Assembly (NCBI GenBank): GCA_900542935.1
Contig: UQPN01000007.1
Coordinates: 1-64,000, forward strand
Length of the DNA: 64,000 bases
Direction: 5' to 3'
Source: an uncultured Eubacteriales bacterium
GTDB taxonomy: Bacteria > Bacillota > Clostridia > Christensenellales > Borkfalkiaceae
Positions 40,711 to 48,687 of the stretch are shown here, one piece after another. The notes beneath the pieces are model-generated. The model was not told the origin of the DNA and ran no database searches. It saw only the letters and a program-made list of their open reading frames with translations. The first letter of the stretch is position 1. Every line of letters starts with the position of its first letter. Position numbers and translations under genes: made by a program.

Positions 40711-43251
40711 TTATTTCGTTACTTTTACCTTTTGTTCAAGGTGTTCCGCTTCTTTATAGGGGCGCACCAGCAGGTACACGATGCCCGCAATCAGCGCAAG
40801 GGCGATGATGAACGTAAGCACGCCTACGAAGCCGCCTACCGCGTTATGATTGAACATAGAGAACACGTTGTAGAAGATGAACGAAATCACATACGCAAAG
40901 CCGCATTGATATCCGATGGCGCCCCATGTCCATTTCGGGTTGTTCATTTCACGCTTGATTGCGCCGATTGCCGCGAAGCAGGGTGCGCAAAGCAGGTTGA
41001 AGATAAGGAACGAATAGCCGCTGATCTTCGTGAACGCCGCAGCGATTCCTGCGCTGTCGCCGTAGAGAATACCCATCGTGGCAACGATGTTTTCTTTTGC
41101 CACAAGTCCCGTAACCGAAGCCACGGTTGCCTGCCAGTTGCCGAATCCGAGAGGAGCAAAAATCCATTTCAGCGCGTTGCCGATCTTCGCGAGAATGCTG
41201 CCGTCGATGGCCTCTTCGTCGAGAAGTCCGAACGAGCCTTCCGCCCAGCCGAAGCGGCTCAAGAACCAGATAACCACGGTGGAAAGCAGAATGATCGTGC
41301 CCGCTTTCTTGATGAACGACCAGCCTCTTTCCCACATGCTGCGAAGCACGTTCTTCACAGAGGGAAGGTGGTATGCGGGAAGCTCCATAACGAACGGAGC
41401 GGGATCGCCCGCGAAGGCCTTCGTCTTTTTAAGAATGATACCGGAAATAATGATGGCGCCCATACCGAGGAAGTACGCCGAGGGGGCAACCCACCATGCG
41501 CCGCCGAACACAATGCCCGCGATCATCGCGATGAACGGTACTTTCGCGCCGCAGGGGATGAACGTCGTCGTCATAATCGTCATACGTCTGTCGCGCTCGC
41601 TTTCAATCGTACGCGAAGCCATGATGCCGGGGATACCGCAGCCCGTGCCGATCAGCATGGGGATAAACGATTTGCCGGACAAGCCGAATTTACGGAAGAT
41701 TCTATCGAGTACGAACGCGATACGCGCCATGTAGCCGCAGCCTTCGAGAAAAGCAAGGAAGATGAAAAGTACGAAAATCTGAGGGACGAAACCGAGCACC
41801 GCGCCTACGCCGCCGATGATGCCGTCGACGAGAAGGCTTTGCAGCCAAGCCGCGCAACCCGCTTTTTCAAGCCCTTCGGTGGCAAGCGCGGGGATACCCA
41901 TCACCCATACGCCGTAATTCGCGGGATCGGGCTCCGCAAACTCGTATTCGACGAGAATGTCGTTTACCATGGTAAGGGAATAGGGGGCATCTTTCGTGGT
42001 AACGTTGTAGTAAGCGGTTTTTTCGCTTTCCACAAGCGTTTCTTCGTCGGTTACGGTGTAGGTGATTTCCGCATAGCCGTCAAGCGTTTTCACGTCCTCT
42101 ACAAATTTCGCAACCGCCGTTTTTGCCGCTTCCGCATCGAAATTTTCGTTTTCGGAATCGATTGCCGCTTCTAAAGATTCGGTGTTGTAGCCTTTTTCTT
42201 TCGCAAAGTCTATGTAAGCGGAAAGCACTTCGTCGGCGCCGCCGTAATCTTCGGAAGCCGTTTCGTATTTGCTCTGACCGATGCCGAGAAGGTGGAAGCC
42301 GTCGCCGAACACGCCGTCGTTCACCCAGTCGGTAGCCCAGCCGCCCACCGTGGTTACGGAAATGAAGTATACAAGGAACATAATCACCGCGAAAATGGGA
42401 AGCGCCCAGATACGGTGCGTTAAAACGCGGTCGATTTTATCGGACGTGGTCATTTTTATCTTGCTCTTCTTTTTATAGCAGGCTTTGATGACTTCGCCGA
42501 CGAATACGTAGCGCTCGTTGGTGATGATGCTTTCCGCGTCGTCGTCCAGTTCTTTTTCCGCCGCAACGATGTCGGTTTCGATATGATCGAGCGTTTCCTG
42601 AGGCAGGTTGAGTTTCGCGCGCGCCTTTTCGTCGCGTTCGAAGAGTTTCACCGCGTACCAGCGCTGCTCGTTTTCGGGCAGGTTATGTACCGCCGCTTCT
42701 TCGATGTGCGCGATGGCGTGTTCCACAACGCCCGAATAGGTGTGATGAGGAACGGTTTTACCTGCTTTCGCCGCGGCGATTGCAGCTTCCGCCGCTTCCA
42801 TGATGCCTTCGTTTTTCAGCGCGGAAATTTCCACCACTTTGCAGCCGAGCTGACGGGAAAGTTCGTCGATGTTGATTTTATCACCCGCCTTTCTCACGAC
42901 GTCCATCATGTTGATGGCGATGACGACGGGCAAGCCCGCTTCCATCAGCTGCGTGGTAAGATACAGGTTTCTTTCGAGGTTCGAGCCGTCGACGATGTTT
43001 AAAATTACGTCCGGCTTTTCGTCGATGAGGTAGTTACGCGCAACCACTTCTTCGAGGGTGTAGGGGGAAAGCGAATAAATGCCGGGAAGGTCTACCACCG
43101 TAACGCCGTCATGTTTTTTCAGCTTGCCTTCTTTCTTTTCCACGGTAACCCCCGGCCAGTTTCCCACGAATTGGTTCGAGCCGGTGAGGGCGTTGAACAA
43201 CGTGGTTTTACCGCTGTTGGGATTGCCCGCGAGAGCAATTCTTAAATCCAT
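40711..43251 (-). CDS. feoB: Ferrous iron transport protein B
   Basis: The Fe2+ transporter of the inner membrane with an N-terminal GTPase domain. GNPNSGKT (9-16), the GNWPGVTVEK switch I, DLPGIYSL, and NMMD (G4) are all present; the membrane part holds the Cys-containing gate sequences (PCGAKVPF and the CAPCFAAIG end motif). At 846 residues it is longer than the usual 650-780. The excess is an acidic, predicted extracytoplasmic segment of about 130 residues after the first membrane helix (about residues 315-450). A GGAGG site precedes the ATG. It is third in the unit after two feoA genes. Confidence 0.95.
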   Translation of the reverse strand: MDLRIALAGNPNSGKTTLFNALTGSNQFVGNWPGVTVEKKEGKLKKHDGVTVVDLPGIYSLSPYTLEEVVARNYLIDEKPDVILNIVDGSNLERNLYLTTQLMEAGLPVVIAINMMDVVRKAGDKINIDELSRQLGCKVVEISALKNEGIMEAAEAAIAAAKAGKTVPHHTYSGVVEHAIAHIEEAAVHNLPENEQRWYAVKLFERDEKARAKLNLPQETLDHIETDIVAAEKELDDDAESIITNERYVFVGEVIKACYKKKSKIKMTTSDKIDRVLTHRIWALPIFAVIMFLVYFISVTTVGGWATDWVNDGVFGDGFHLLGIGQSKYETASEDYGGADEVLSAYIDFAKEKGYNTESLEAAIDSENENFDAEAAKTAVAKFVEDVKTLDGYAEITYTVTDEETLVESEKTAYYNVTTKDAPYSLTMVNDILVEYEFAEPDPANYGVWVMGIPALATEGLEKAGCAAWLQSLLVDGIIGGVGAVLGFVPQIFVLFIFLAFLEGCGYMARIAFVLDRIFRKFGLSGKSFIPMLIGTGCGIPGIMASRTIESERDRRMTIMTTTFIPCGAKVPFIAMIAGIVFGGAWWVAPSAYFLGMGAIIISGIILKKTKAFAGDPAPFVMELPAYHLPSVKNVLRSMWERGWSFIKKAGTIILLSTVVIWFLSRFGWAEGSFGLLDEEAIDGSILAKIGNALKWIFAPLGFGNWQATVASVTGLVAKENIVATMGILYGDSAGIAAAFTKISGYSFLIFNLLCAPCFAAIGAIKREMNNPKWTWGAIGYQCGFAYVISFIFYNVFSMFNHNAVGGFVGVLTFIIALALIAGIVYLLVRPYKEAEHLEQKVKVTK

Positions 43252-43307
43252 ATAGGTGCCTCCGTTTTGATTTTTTAATGATTTCCGAATTTGGTTTTTA
43301 AAAGCGC

Positions 43308-43541
43308 TTACGCCTGAACTTCTTCCACAAGAATTTTTTCGGCGTCGGCTTTACGAAGAGAAAGCTCGTAATCGCGAAGCGTAATCTGAATGGGATCGCC
43401 GAGGGGGGCTACCTTTCTTATGACGAGCACGGTGCCTTTCGTGATGCCCATATCCATAATCCGCCGTTTGATTGCGCCTTCGCCTTCGATTTTTACTACT
43501 TTGAGCGACGAGCCGATTTTGCTTTCTTTCAACGTCTGCAT
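43308..43541 (-). CDS. feoA: Ferrous iron transport protein A
   Basis: A 77-residue SH3-like protein that binds FeoB and supports Fe2+ uptake. IKRRIMDMGITKGTVLVIRK and the PLGDPIQITLRDYELSLRK block are the family's core. It is the second of two feoA genes, 57 bp ahead of feoB and expressed with it from the upstream promoter. A ribosome site (GGAG) is present before the ATG. Confidence 0.93.
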   Translation of the reverse strand: MQTLKESKIGSSLKVVKIEGEGAIKRRIMDMGITKGTVLVIRKVAPLGDPIQITLRDYELSLRKADAEKILVEEVQA

Positions 43542-43610
43542 TGTGTTTTCTCCTTATACAGTTTTTTTATTTTTTCCGATTTTGCAAAGCGGCGCTGCCG
43601 CAGGGCGCAA

Positions 43611-43823
43611 TTATATGTAAATTTTCTGCGCCATTTCTTTGGCAAGCGCCACGCGCGTATCTTTTACGTTTACAATCACGTTGCCCGCCATGGAGGTTAC
43701 CACCGTAACGGTGCCGCCTACCACGAAGCCGAGGTCGGAAAGGTGCTTTTTCATTTCGGGCAATCCGCCGATTTTTTTGATAATGTTTTCTTCGCCTGCG
43801 TTCGCCATCAATAAAGGCATCAT
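43611..43823 (-). CDS. FeoA-domain protein (second FeoA)
   Basis: A 70-residue FeoA-like SH3 protein, first gene of the iron-uptake unit. GGLPEMKKHLSDLGFVVGGTV and NVIVNVKDTRVALAKEMA correspond to the FeoA core (MKxHLxxLGFxxG). Its sequence differs strongly from the other FeoA, as is common in Clostridia with two copies. Either of the first two ATGs could be used; the AGGAG site is 12 nt before the first. Confidence 0.88.
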   Translation of the reverse strand: MMPLLMANAGEENIIKKIGGLPEMKKHLSDLGFVVGGTVTVVTSMAGNVIVNVKDTRVALAKEMAQKIYI

Positions 43824-43871
43824 TTCTTTTTTAGCTCCTGTGTTTTCGTTTGTCGCGTTTTGGTTGCTTTT

Positions 43872-43949
43872 CGCTAACCGAATGAAGGATTTATAGGTTA
43901 GCCCTCGCTAACCATTATCTATTATATGCAAATATGATAAGTTTGTCAA
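43872..43949 (-). promoter_or_regulatory. feo promoter with DtxR-type operator
   Basis: On the minus strand a perfect TTGACA (43949-43944), 17 bp and a perfect TATAAT (43926-43921) are followed at the start site by an inverted repeat, GGTTAGC-4-GCTAACC (43913-43896); a further half site CGCTAACCG-like lies at 43872-43880. GGTTAG/CTAACC is the core of DtxR/IdeR operators. A DtxR-family gene is 1.2 kb away. From 43950 to 44166 no gene is supported. Confidence 0.75.
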
Positions 43950-44166
43950 GAGAAAAACGGGGAACTTGTGAAAAAAAGTAAAAAAATTTTTTCACGAGGG
44001 AAAAATGGGGAAAATATCGGGACGGGAAAGGGAAGCGTTTCTCGGTAAAAAACGGTAAAAACGTTTCGCGGCGAAAATTTACGGTTACATATTTTTATCG
44101 GGGAAAGAGTGCAAAAGACGAAAATGCGTTTTTTCGCCGGAAATACGAATACAAAAGGGGCGGACG

Positions 44167-44322
44167 ATGAACGAAACGAACGAATTTCGCGGCGAGCGAC
44201 TGAAAGTAAAATGGCTGTATGTGTTGATTTTGTTTTTTACGCTTTTTCTGCTGATTGCGGCTCCCGCTACAAGAAAAACGGTGAAAGAGGGAAATAATTA
44301 TATTTCTCTTATGAATAGGTAA
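44167..44322 (+). CDS. Small single-helix membrane protein
   Basis: A 51-residue protein with a charged N-terminus (ETNEFRGERLKVKW), one hydrophobic helix (YVLILFFTLFLLIAAP, about 18-33) and a basic tail. AAAGGGG precedes the ATG. It ends 4 bp before the next gene. I do not recognise a family; the ribosome site and helix make a real gene likely. Confidence 0.5.
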   Translation: MNETNEFRGERLKVKWLYVLILFFTLFLLIAAPATRKTVKEGNNYISLMNR

Positions 44323-44326
44323 TAAA

Positions 44327-44743
44327 ATGAGTACTGAATTATTTTTAAATACTAACTGTCGATTATCAAAGCAACAACAGTTTAAGATAAAGGAATGTTT
44401 TAAAAAAAATAATGTAAGGGATGTAAATTTTCGTTATATTGGCAAAGTAAAAAATGTTGAGGGAGTGAACTATTATTTTGATAGTATGTGGACACCATTT
44501 TTGAAACCATTAAACGAATTTAAGAATCCAGAAGTGGATAATTACAACGGATTGAACTCAATATTTGAAACAATCAGAGAAGTTGTAAGTTATTTGCTCA
44601 ACGAAAATCACATTATTAAACTTTTCTTTGCCTCTGTTGAAGATAAGGAATTCCCCGACAAAGGAAAAACAAAACTCAAGTTTTCTGATCTTAATGAATT
44701 TAGGTGCTTTGAGTGGGGAACTATTTACAAAATATATAAATAG
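44327..44743 (+). CDS. Hypothetical protein in an AT-rich island
   Basis: A 138-residue soluble protein that I do not recognise. It is rich in Asn, Lys and Phe and much more AT-rich than the genes around it, so it was probably acquired. Predicted alternation of strands and helices, no signal peptide, no obvious catalytic motif. The ATG follows AGGTAATAAA, only 4 bp after the small membrane protein, so the two may be expressed together (a toxin-antitoxin or immunity arrangement is conceivable but not shown). Confidence 0.55.
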   Translation: MSTELFLNTNCRLSKQQQFKIKECFKKNNVRDVNFRYIGKVKNVEGVNYYFDSMWTPFLKPLNEFKNPEVDNYNGLNSIFETIREVVSYLLNENHIIKLFFASVEDKEFPDKGKTKLKFSDLNEFRCFEWGTIYKIYK

Positions 44744-44783
44744 TTTTTTGTAATATTCGCCGTAGTCGTAGGTATGCGAAGCG

Positions 44784-44984
44784 GTGTATGTTGCGATTCG
44801 GTTGTGCGCGGTGAATAAGGGGCGCGAGGATTGCGTAGCCGATTTGAAAAGCGCGACGGAAATTTTTGTAACCGCGGTGTTATGTGCGGTAATGATTATT
44901 CCCGTCTTGCTGATTTCGGCGGTGAGGAGCGTGATGAAAAAAACCGGAAAATCGGGAACGCATAAAGCCGACGGCGGTTTATAA
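44784..44984 (+). CDS. Possible small membrane protein
   Basis: A 66-codon frame encoding one hydrophobic helix (AVLCAVMIIPVLLISAV) and a basic tail. No ribosome site is visible before ATG 44784 or GTG 44811. It resembles the 44167 protein only in layout. It may be a remnant. Confidence 0.25.
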   Translation: MYVAIRLCAVNKGREDCVADLKSATEIFVTAVLCAVMIIPVLLISAVRSVMKKTGKSGTHKADGGL

Positions 44985-45029
44985 ATGTGAAAAACGCAAA
45001 AAATCAGGGAAAAACGAACGGTTTTTTGT

Positions 45030-45060
45030 TGTAAAATACAAAAAAGTATGTTATACTTTA
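45030..45060 (+). promoter_or_regulatory. Promoter and 17-bp palindrome of the DtxR-family gene
   Basis: TTGTAA (45030), 17 bp and TATACT (45053). A perfect palindrome AAAGTAT-GTT-ATACTTT (45044-45060) covers the -10 box and is a plausible autorepression site. It is unlike the GGTTAGC operator of feo, so it may bind another regulator. Confidence 0.5.
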
Positions 45061-45108
45061 AAAAACAGGCGCGGAAACGCAAAGTTTTCCGTGCCGCAGG
45101 GAGATATT

Positions 45109-45489
45109 ATGCAGTTACAGGAATCGGGGGAAATGTATCTCGAATGTATCTTGCGCTTATCGCGCGAGATAGGAAACGTGCGTTCGATCGACATCGGGGA
45201 GTACCGCGGATTTTCAAAGCCGAGTATTTCCAGAGCGATGAAGCATTTAAAAGAGGGCGGCTTTATCAACGTGGACGAAAACGGGTTTATCACGCTGACC
45301 GAATCCGGGCGAGCCGTGGCGGAAAAAATTTACGAGCGCCACACCGTGCTTTCCGATTTGTTCGAAAGGCTGGGCGTGCCCGACGACGTTGCCGCGGAGG
45401 ACGCGTGCCGCATCGAACACGTGATTTCGGACGAATCGTTTGCGGCGATTAAAAGATTTATCCGCGAAGAGGGCGACCTGATTAAATAA
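45109..45489 (+). CDS. DtxR-family iron-type metalloregulator
   Basis: A 126-residue repressor of the DtxR/MntR family: an N-terminal winged helix (SIDIGEYRGFSKPSISRAMK) and a dimerisation helix region, with no SH3-like third domain. Metal ligands can be read off: Met9 in GEMYLE, His78, and Cys100, Glu103, His104 in ACRIEHVISD. DtxR uses Met10 and Cys102 at these places for Fe2+, MntR uses Asp8 and Glu99 for Mn2+; so this one has iron-type ligands. It likely represses the feo unit, whose promoter carries a GGTTAGC/GCTAACC site. The start is ATG 45109 after GGGAG. Confidence 0.85.
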   Translation: MQLQESGEMYLECILRLSREIGNVRSIDIGEYRGFSKPSISRAMKHLKEGGFINVDENGFITLTESGRAVAEKIYERHTVLSDLFERLGVPDDVAAEDACRIEHVISDESFAAIKRFIREEGDLIK

Positions 45490-45588
45490 CCTGCGGGAAA
45501 CAGCGGTAACCGTGATTTTATAAGTGCGCCCGTCTGCGTGCGTTCGCGTGCATGTGCGTGCGCCCGCGCGTGAAAAGACGGCGACTAT

Positions 45589-45625
45589 TTACGAATAAAC
45601 TTCGGCATTACGAATAAACTTCGGC
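45589..45625. repeat. 18-bp tandem duplication at the end of the WYL gene
   Basis: TTACGAATAAACTTCGGC occurs twice, at 45589 and 45608. It duplicates the last codons and stop of the leftward WYL gene; only the first stop met by the ribosome counts. A slipped-strand event is the simple explanation. Confidence 0.85.
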
Positions 45626-46609
45626 GACGGCGGCGGCAAGTTCCGCCGTCTTTTTTTGCAATTCCGCGGGTTCCAGCACTTTTACGCCCGCGCCGAGGCT
45701 GAGTATTTTTTTTGCCAGCACGTCGTCTACGGGCAGCGTGGCTTCGGCAATCCATATCTCTTTGTTTGTTCCGTCGGGGGCGTTTGTTGCGTTTTTCGCT
45801 TCGCTTTCCGCGCTGTTCTTTGCGCCTTCGCTTTCGCGGAGCGGGCGCAGATTTTCGCAGCCGAGCCAGTCCTGCACGTCGGCATAGGCGGATTTTTTTA
45901 CTTCCAGTTTTACGAGCGCGCCGGCGGGGGAATCCCAGTAGTGCAGCGGAATATCGTCGCGCGTGATTTCGCGGCGGGTAAACGTTTCGCCCGTTAAAAA
46001 CGCGGAATACACCCGCCCGATACGGAAGAGGCGGAACGCCTGTTGCATGCGACAGAACGCGTATACGTACCAGACGTTCTGTTTGTAAATTAAAATATGC
46101 GGCTCCGTTTTACGCACCGTGCGCTTGCCCTCGCGCGAAACATAGTCGATTTCGATGACTTCGCGGTTTTTCGCCGCGTTTTCGAACAGGCGGATTTTTT
46201 CGGAAAGCGATTTCGAATCTCCCCACGAGCCGCTGTCGATTAAAAGATAATTCGCCTCGCCCGAAAAGAAAAGCTGTTTTTCGTCGGTTTTTCTTTGCGC
46301 GGCGAGCTTTTTGCGTACGTTTAAAAAACGTTCTTCGGGCAGCTGCGAATACATGGCTTCCAGCGCTTCGTCCGCCGCTTCGTATTCCTCTTTCGTAAGC
46401 AAGCCGACGGGCAGTTTGTAGGCGTCCGAAATATAAATGCCTCCCGTCCGCCCGGACTGCGTTTCTACGGGAACGTTCAGGGAAAGCACGTCTACATAGC
46501 GGAACACCGTGCGGACGGAAATTTTGTATTTTTGCGCGAAATATTGCGCCGTCAGTTTGCGGTGATTCAGAAGTTCGAAAAGCATATCCGTGGCAATGTC
46601 GAATTTCAT
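45608..46609 (-). CDS. WYL-domain transcriptional regulator (YafY-like)
   Basis: A 333-residue regulator with an N-terminal HTH_11 (LTAQYFAQKYKISVRTVFRYV) - shown here in full only as LTAQYFAQKYKISVRTVF - and a WYL domain at about 140-220 (IEIDYVSREGKR, WYVYAFCRMQQAFRLFRIGR). WYL domains bind a nucleotide or nucleic-acid-like ligand. A low-complexity insertion (ESEGAKNSAESEAKNATNAP, about residues 266-285) precedes the C-terminal part. The gene starts at ATG 46609 after GGAGG. Targets are unknown; it is divergent from a small gene at 46772. Confidence 0.85.
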   Translation of the reverse strand: MKFDIATDMLFELLNHRKLTAQYFAQKYKISVRTVFRYVDVLSLNVPVETQSGRTGGIYISDAYKLPVGLLTKEEYEAADEALEAMYSQLPEERFLNVRKKLAAQRKTDEKQLFFSGEANYLLIDSGSWGDSKSLSEKIRLFENAAKNREVIEIDYVSREGKRTVRKTEPHILIYKQNVWYVYAFCRMQQAFRLFRIGRVYSAFLTGETFTRREITRDDIPLHYWDSPAGALVKLEVKKSAYADVQDWLGCENLRPLRESEGAKNSAESEAKNATNAPDGTNKEIWIAEATLPVDDVLAKKILSLGAGVKVLEPAELQKKTAELAAAVAEVYS

Positions 46610-46771
46610 TAGGTGCCTCCGTAAAAATTTTTTTAATTTTCACTAATTATTTTATAAAAAGCGCAGGCGTATGTCAAGTTTTTTGTGATAAAATATATTC
46701 GAAAAGCATAAAAATATGGTCGGACGGCAAAAAAAATTGAATTTTTGCGCGACTGCGGAGGAAAAACGGAT

Positions 46772-47020
46772 ATGATGTACGGCTTGGAAGCAATGAAAAA
46801 TTCGATCGTTCGGGCGGAGAACGCGGCGCGGCGGGCGGCGGAAGCGAAAAAACGCGCGGGAAGCGATTCGGCGCGGGAAAACGAACTCAATTACAGAATT
46901 CTGCGCAACATCCGCGAAGAAAGCGAGGCGGAAGCCCGGGCGCGGCTGTTCGCGTGCGATTTGTTTGCCTGCGGCAAAAACGCGCGGGCGGCGGCTGCAT
47001 GCGAAACGGCGTGCGTATAA
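46772..47020 (+). CDS. Small alanine/arginine-rich helical protein
   Basis: An 82-residue protein, almost all helical and rich in Ala, Arg and Glu, with two Cys pairs near the end (FACDLFACGKNA). GGAGG lies 10 nt before the ATG, which supports a real gene. No family is recognised. The region 47021-47151 after it holds no gene. Confidence 0.55.
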   Translation: MMYGLEAMKNSIVRAENAARRAAEAKKRAGSDSARENELNYRILRNIREESEAEARARLFACDLFACGKNARAAAACETACV

Positions 47021-47151
47021 GCGGCGCGCTTCGGGGTTGCTTGCCGAGGGGAGCGACGACGGGCGGCGGTATGAAAGGGCGAAAATAATTACGAAATGTA
47101 AAAATTTTCTTGCCGCGGGCGAAATTCTCTGCCGTTACGATTGCTTTTTGC

Positions 47152-47180
47152 TTGACACGCGGCGAAAAATAGAGTAAACT
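47152..47180 (+). promoter_or_regulatory. Promoter of the tyrS leader
   Basis: A perfect TTGACA (47152), 17 bp and TAAACT (47175). The leader-peptide ATG is 6 nt after the -10 box, so the transcript starts at or next to the AUG. Confidence 0.75.
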
Positions 47181-47186
47181 TTAGCT

Positions 47187-47261
47187 ATGAAAACTTTCTT
47201 ATGCGAAAACGGTATGTATTACATCTACGCTTACTATTATTGCGACGGTGAGCGGATTTAA
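47187..47261 (+). CDS. Tyrosine-rich leader peptide of tyrS
   Basis: A 24-codon frame, MKTFLCENGMYYIYAYYYCD followed by GERI and TAA. Six of eight consecutive codons (47217-47240) are Tyr, alternately UAU and UAC. It lies between the tyrS promoter and terminator, in the position of a trp-like leader peptide. With scarce Tyr-tRNA the ribosome would stall in the Tyr run and cover the segment 47195-47205, which otherwise pairs with 47263-47273. It is probably translated from a leaderless mRNA. The peptide itself needs no function. Confidence 0.8.
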   Translation: MKTFLCENGMYYIYAYYYCDGERI

Positions 47262-47368
47262 GCGCATAAGAAAAGAATCGTGTCGGCGGCGGTTGCCCGG
47301 AAAGAAGGAATACCGCGGAACAAAAATCGCCTCGTAACGGTTTGCTTATGCGCAAGCCGTTTTTTTAT
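47195..47368 (+). promoter_or_regulatory. tyrS transcription attenuator
   Basis: Four segments can pair in the classical way. 1:2 is an 11-bp perfect match (47195-47205 with 47263-47273). 2:3 is a 9-bp perfect match (47262-47270 with 47345-47353). 3:4 is the terminator (47336-47345 with 47352-47361, one G-U pair) followed by a run of T (47360-47367). Pairing 2:3 destroys both 1:2 and 3:4. ACCGCGG at 47312 resembles part of a T-box but lacks the UGG, lies outside the terminator, and there is no T-box stem I. Confidence 0.8.
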
Positions 47369-47407
47369 ACGAATTTACATCAGTATCGCAGACAAGGAGA
47401 GATTGCA

Positions 47408-48604
47408 ATGGCTGAAAATATCATGGATACACTCAGAAAGCGCGGCTTCATCAAACAGACGGTGTTCGAGGACGAGCTGTACGAAAAACTCGGCAAGGAG
47501 AGCGTGCCGTTTTATATCGGGTTTGATCCCACGGCGGATTCTTTGCACGTAGGGCACTTTTTAACGCTGATCGCCATGCACCACATGCAGCAGGCGGGGC
47601 ACAAGCCGATTATTTTAATCGGCGGCGGCACGGGCATGGTGGGCGACCCTTCCGGGCGCACGGACATGCGGCAGATGATGACGCGCGAGACGGTGGAACA
47701 CAACGTGGCGTGTTTTAAAAAACAGATGGCGCGGTTCATCGATTTCGAGGGCGAAAACGGCGCGATTGTGGTGAATAACGCCGACTGGCTGCTGGATTTG
47801 AACTATGTGGACTTCCTGCGCGAAATCGGCGCGCATTTCTCCGTGAACAAGATGCTTACGGCGGAGTGCTTCAAGCAACGGCTGGAACGCGGGCTTTCCT
47901 TTCTGGAATTCAACTACATGCTGATGCAGGCGTACGACTTTCTGGTGTTGAACCGCAAGTATAATTGTTCGCTGGAACTGGGCGGCGACGACCAGTGGAG
48001 CAACATTCTGGCGGGGGCGAATTTAATCCGCATCAAAGAAAGAAAGCCCGCCTATGCGATGACGTTTACGCTTTTAACCACTTCGGACGGCAAGAAGATG
48101 GGCAAGACGGCGAAGGGCGCCGTGTGGCTGGACGAAAACAAAACTTCTCCGTACGAATTTTATCAGTACTGGCGGAACATCGACGACGCGGACGTGGAAA
48201 AGTGTCTGAAACTTTTAACGTATCTGCCGGTGGAAGAAATCGAAGAATTGTGCCGCTACAAAGACGAGCGCATCAACCGTGCGAAAGAGGTACTTGCCTA
48301 CGAGCTGACGAAGGAAGTGCACGGCGAAGAAAAGGCGGAAACGGCGCGGCAGCAGGCGAAAGCCGCGTTTGCGGGCGGCGAGGGCGAACTGCTTGAAAAG
48401 GTTGCCGAAGGCGCGCAGACGGTGGTGGACGCCATGGTGCTGTGCGGCGTGTGCAAATCGAAAGGCGAAGCGCGCAGACTGATCGCGCAGGGCGGCGTTG
48501 CGGTGAACGAGGAAAAAGTTACCGACGAGAACATGCCCGTTCCGGAAAGCGAGTTCGTTTTGCAGAAAGGCAAGAAAGTACGAGTGAAAGTGATTGTGAA
48601 ATAA
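47408..48604 (+). CDS. tyrS: Tyrosyl-tRNA synthetase
   Basis: Charges tRNA-Tyr with tyrosine. The 398-residue chain is a TyrRS of the bacterial type with the class I signatures HVGH (in DSLHVGHFLTL) and KKMGKT (in the KMSKS position), the tyrosine-binding block YDFLVLNRKY and GGDDQWSNI, and a C-terminal S4 RNA-binding domain (about 330-398, GVCKSKGEARRLIAQGGVAV). The start at 47408 follows AAGGAGA; an upstream in-frame ATG lies in the terminator hairpin. Expression is controlled by the leader peptide and attenuator upstream. Confidence 0.97.
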   Translation: MAENIMDTLRKRGFIKQTVFEDELYEKLGKESVPFYIGFDPTADSLHVGHFLTLIAMHHMQQAGHKPIILIGGGTGMVGDPSGRTDMRQMMTRETVEHNVACFKKQMARFIDFEGENGAIVVNNADWLLDLNYVDFLREIGAHFSVNKMLTAECFKQRLERGLSFLEFNYMLMQAYDFLVLNRKYNCSLELGGDDQWSNILAGANLIRIKERKPAYAMTFTLLTTSDGKKMGKTAKGAVWLDENKTSPYEFYQYWRNIDDADVEKCLKLLTYLPVEEIEELCRYKDERINRAKEVLAYELTKEVHGEEKAETARQQAKAAFAGGEGELLEKVAEGAQTVVDAMVLCGVCKSKGEARRLIAQGGVAVNEEKVTDENMPVPESEFVLQKGKKVRVKVIVK

Positions 48605-48629
48605 AGCGGACGGGCGCGGATAGCCCGCG

Positions 48630-48659
48630 AAAAAAGCCGGCGGAACAGTCGGCTTTTTT
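48630..48659 (+). terminator. Terminator after tyrS
   Basis: A 10-bp stem (AAAAAAGCCG with CGGCTTTTTT, 48630-48639 and 48650-48659) with the T run in its 3' arm. Confidence 0.85.
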
Positions 48660-48687
48660 GTAAAGAAATTTTGAAAAAGTGCGGGGT

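Noticed and set aside
40462..42174. 570-codon open frame on the plus strand
   Set aside because: It is the antisense shadow of feoB and of the repeat cluster; composition is Arg/His-rich.
47262..47330. T-box riboswitch before tyrS
   Set aside because: Only ACCGCGG matches; UGG is absent, there is no stem I or specifier loop, and the terminator does not include the motif.
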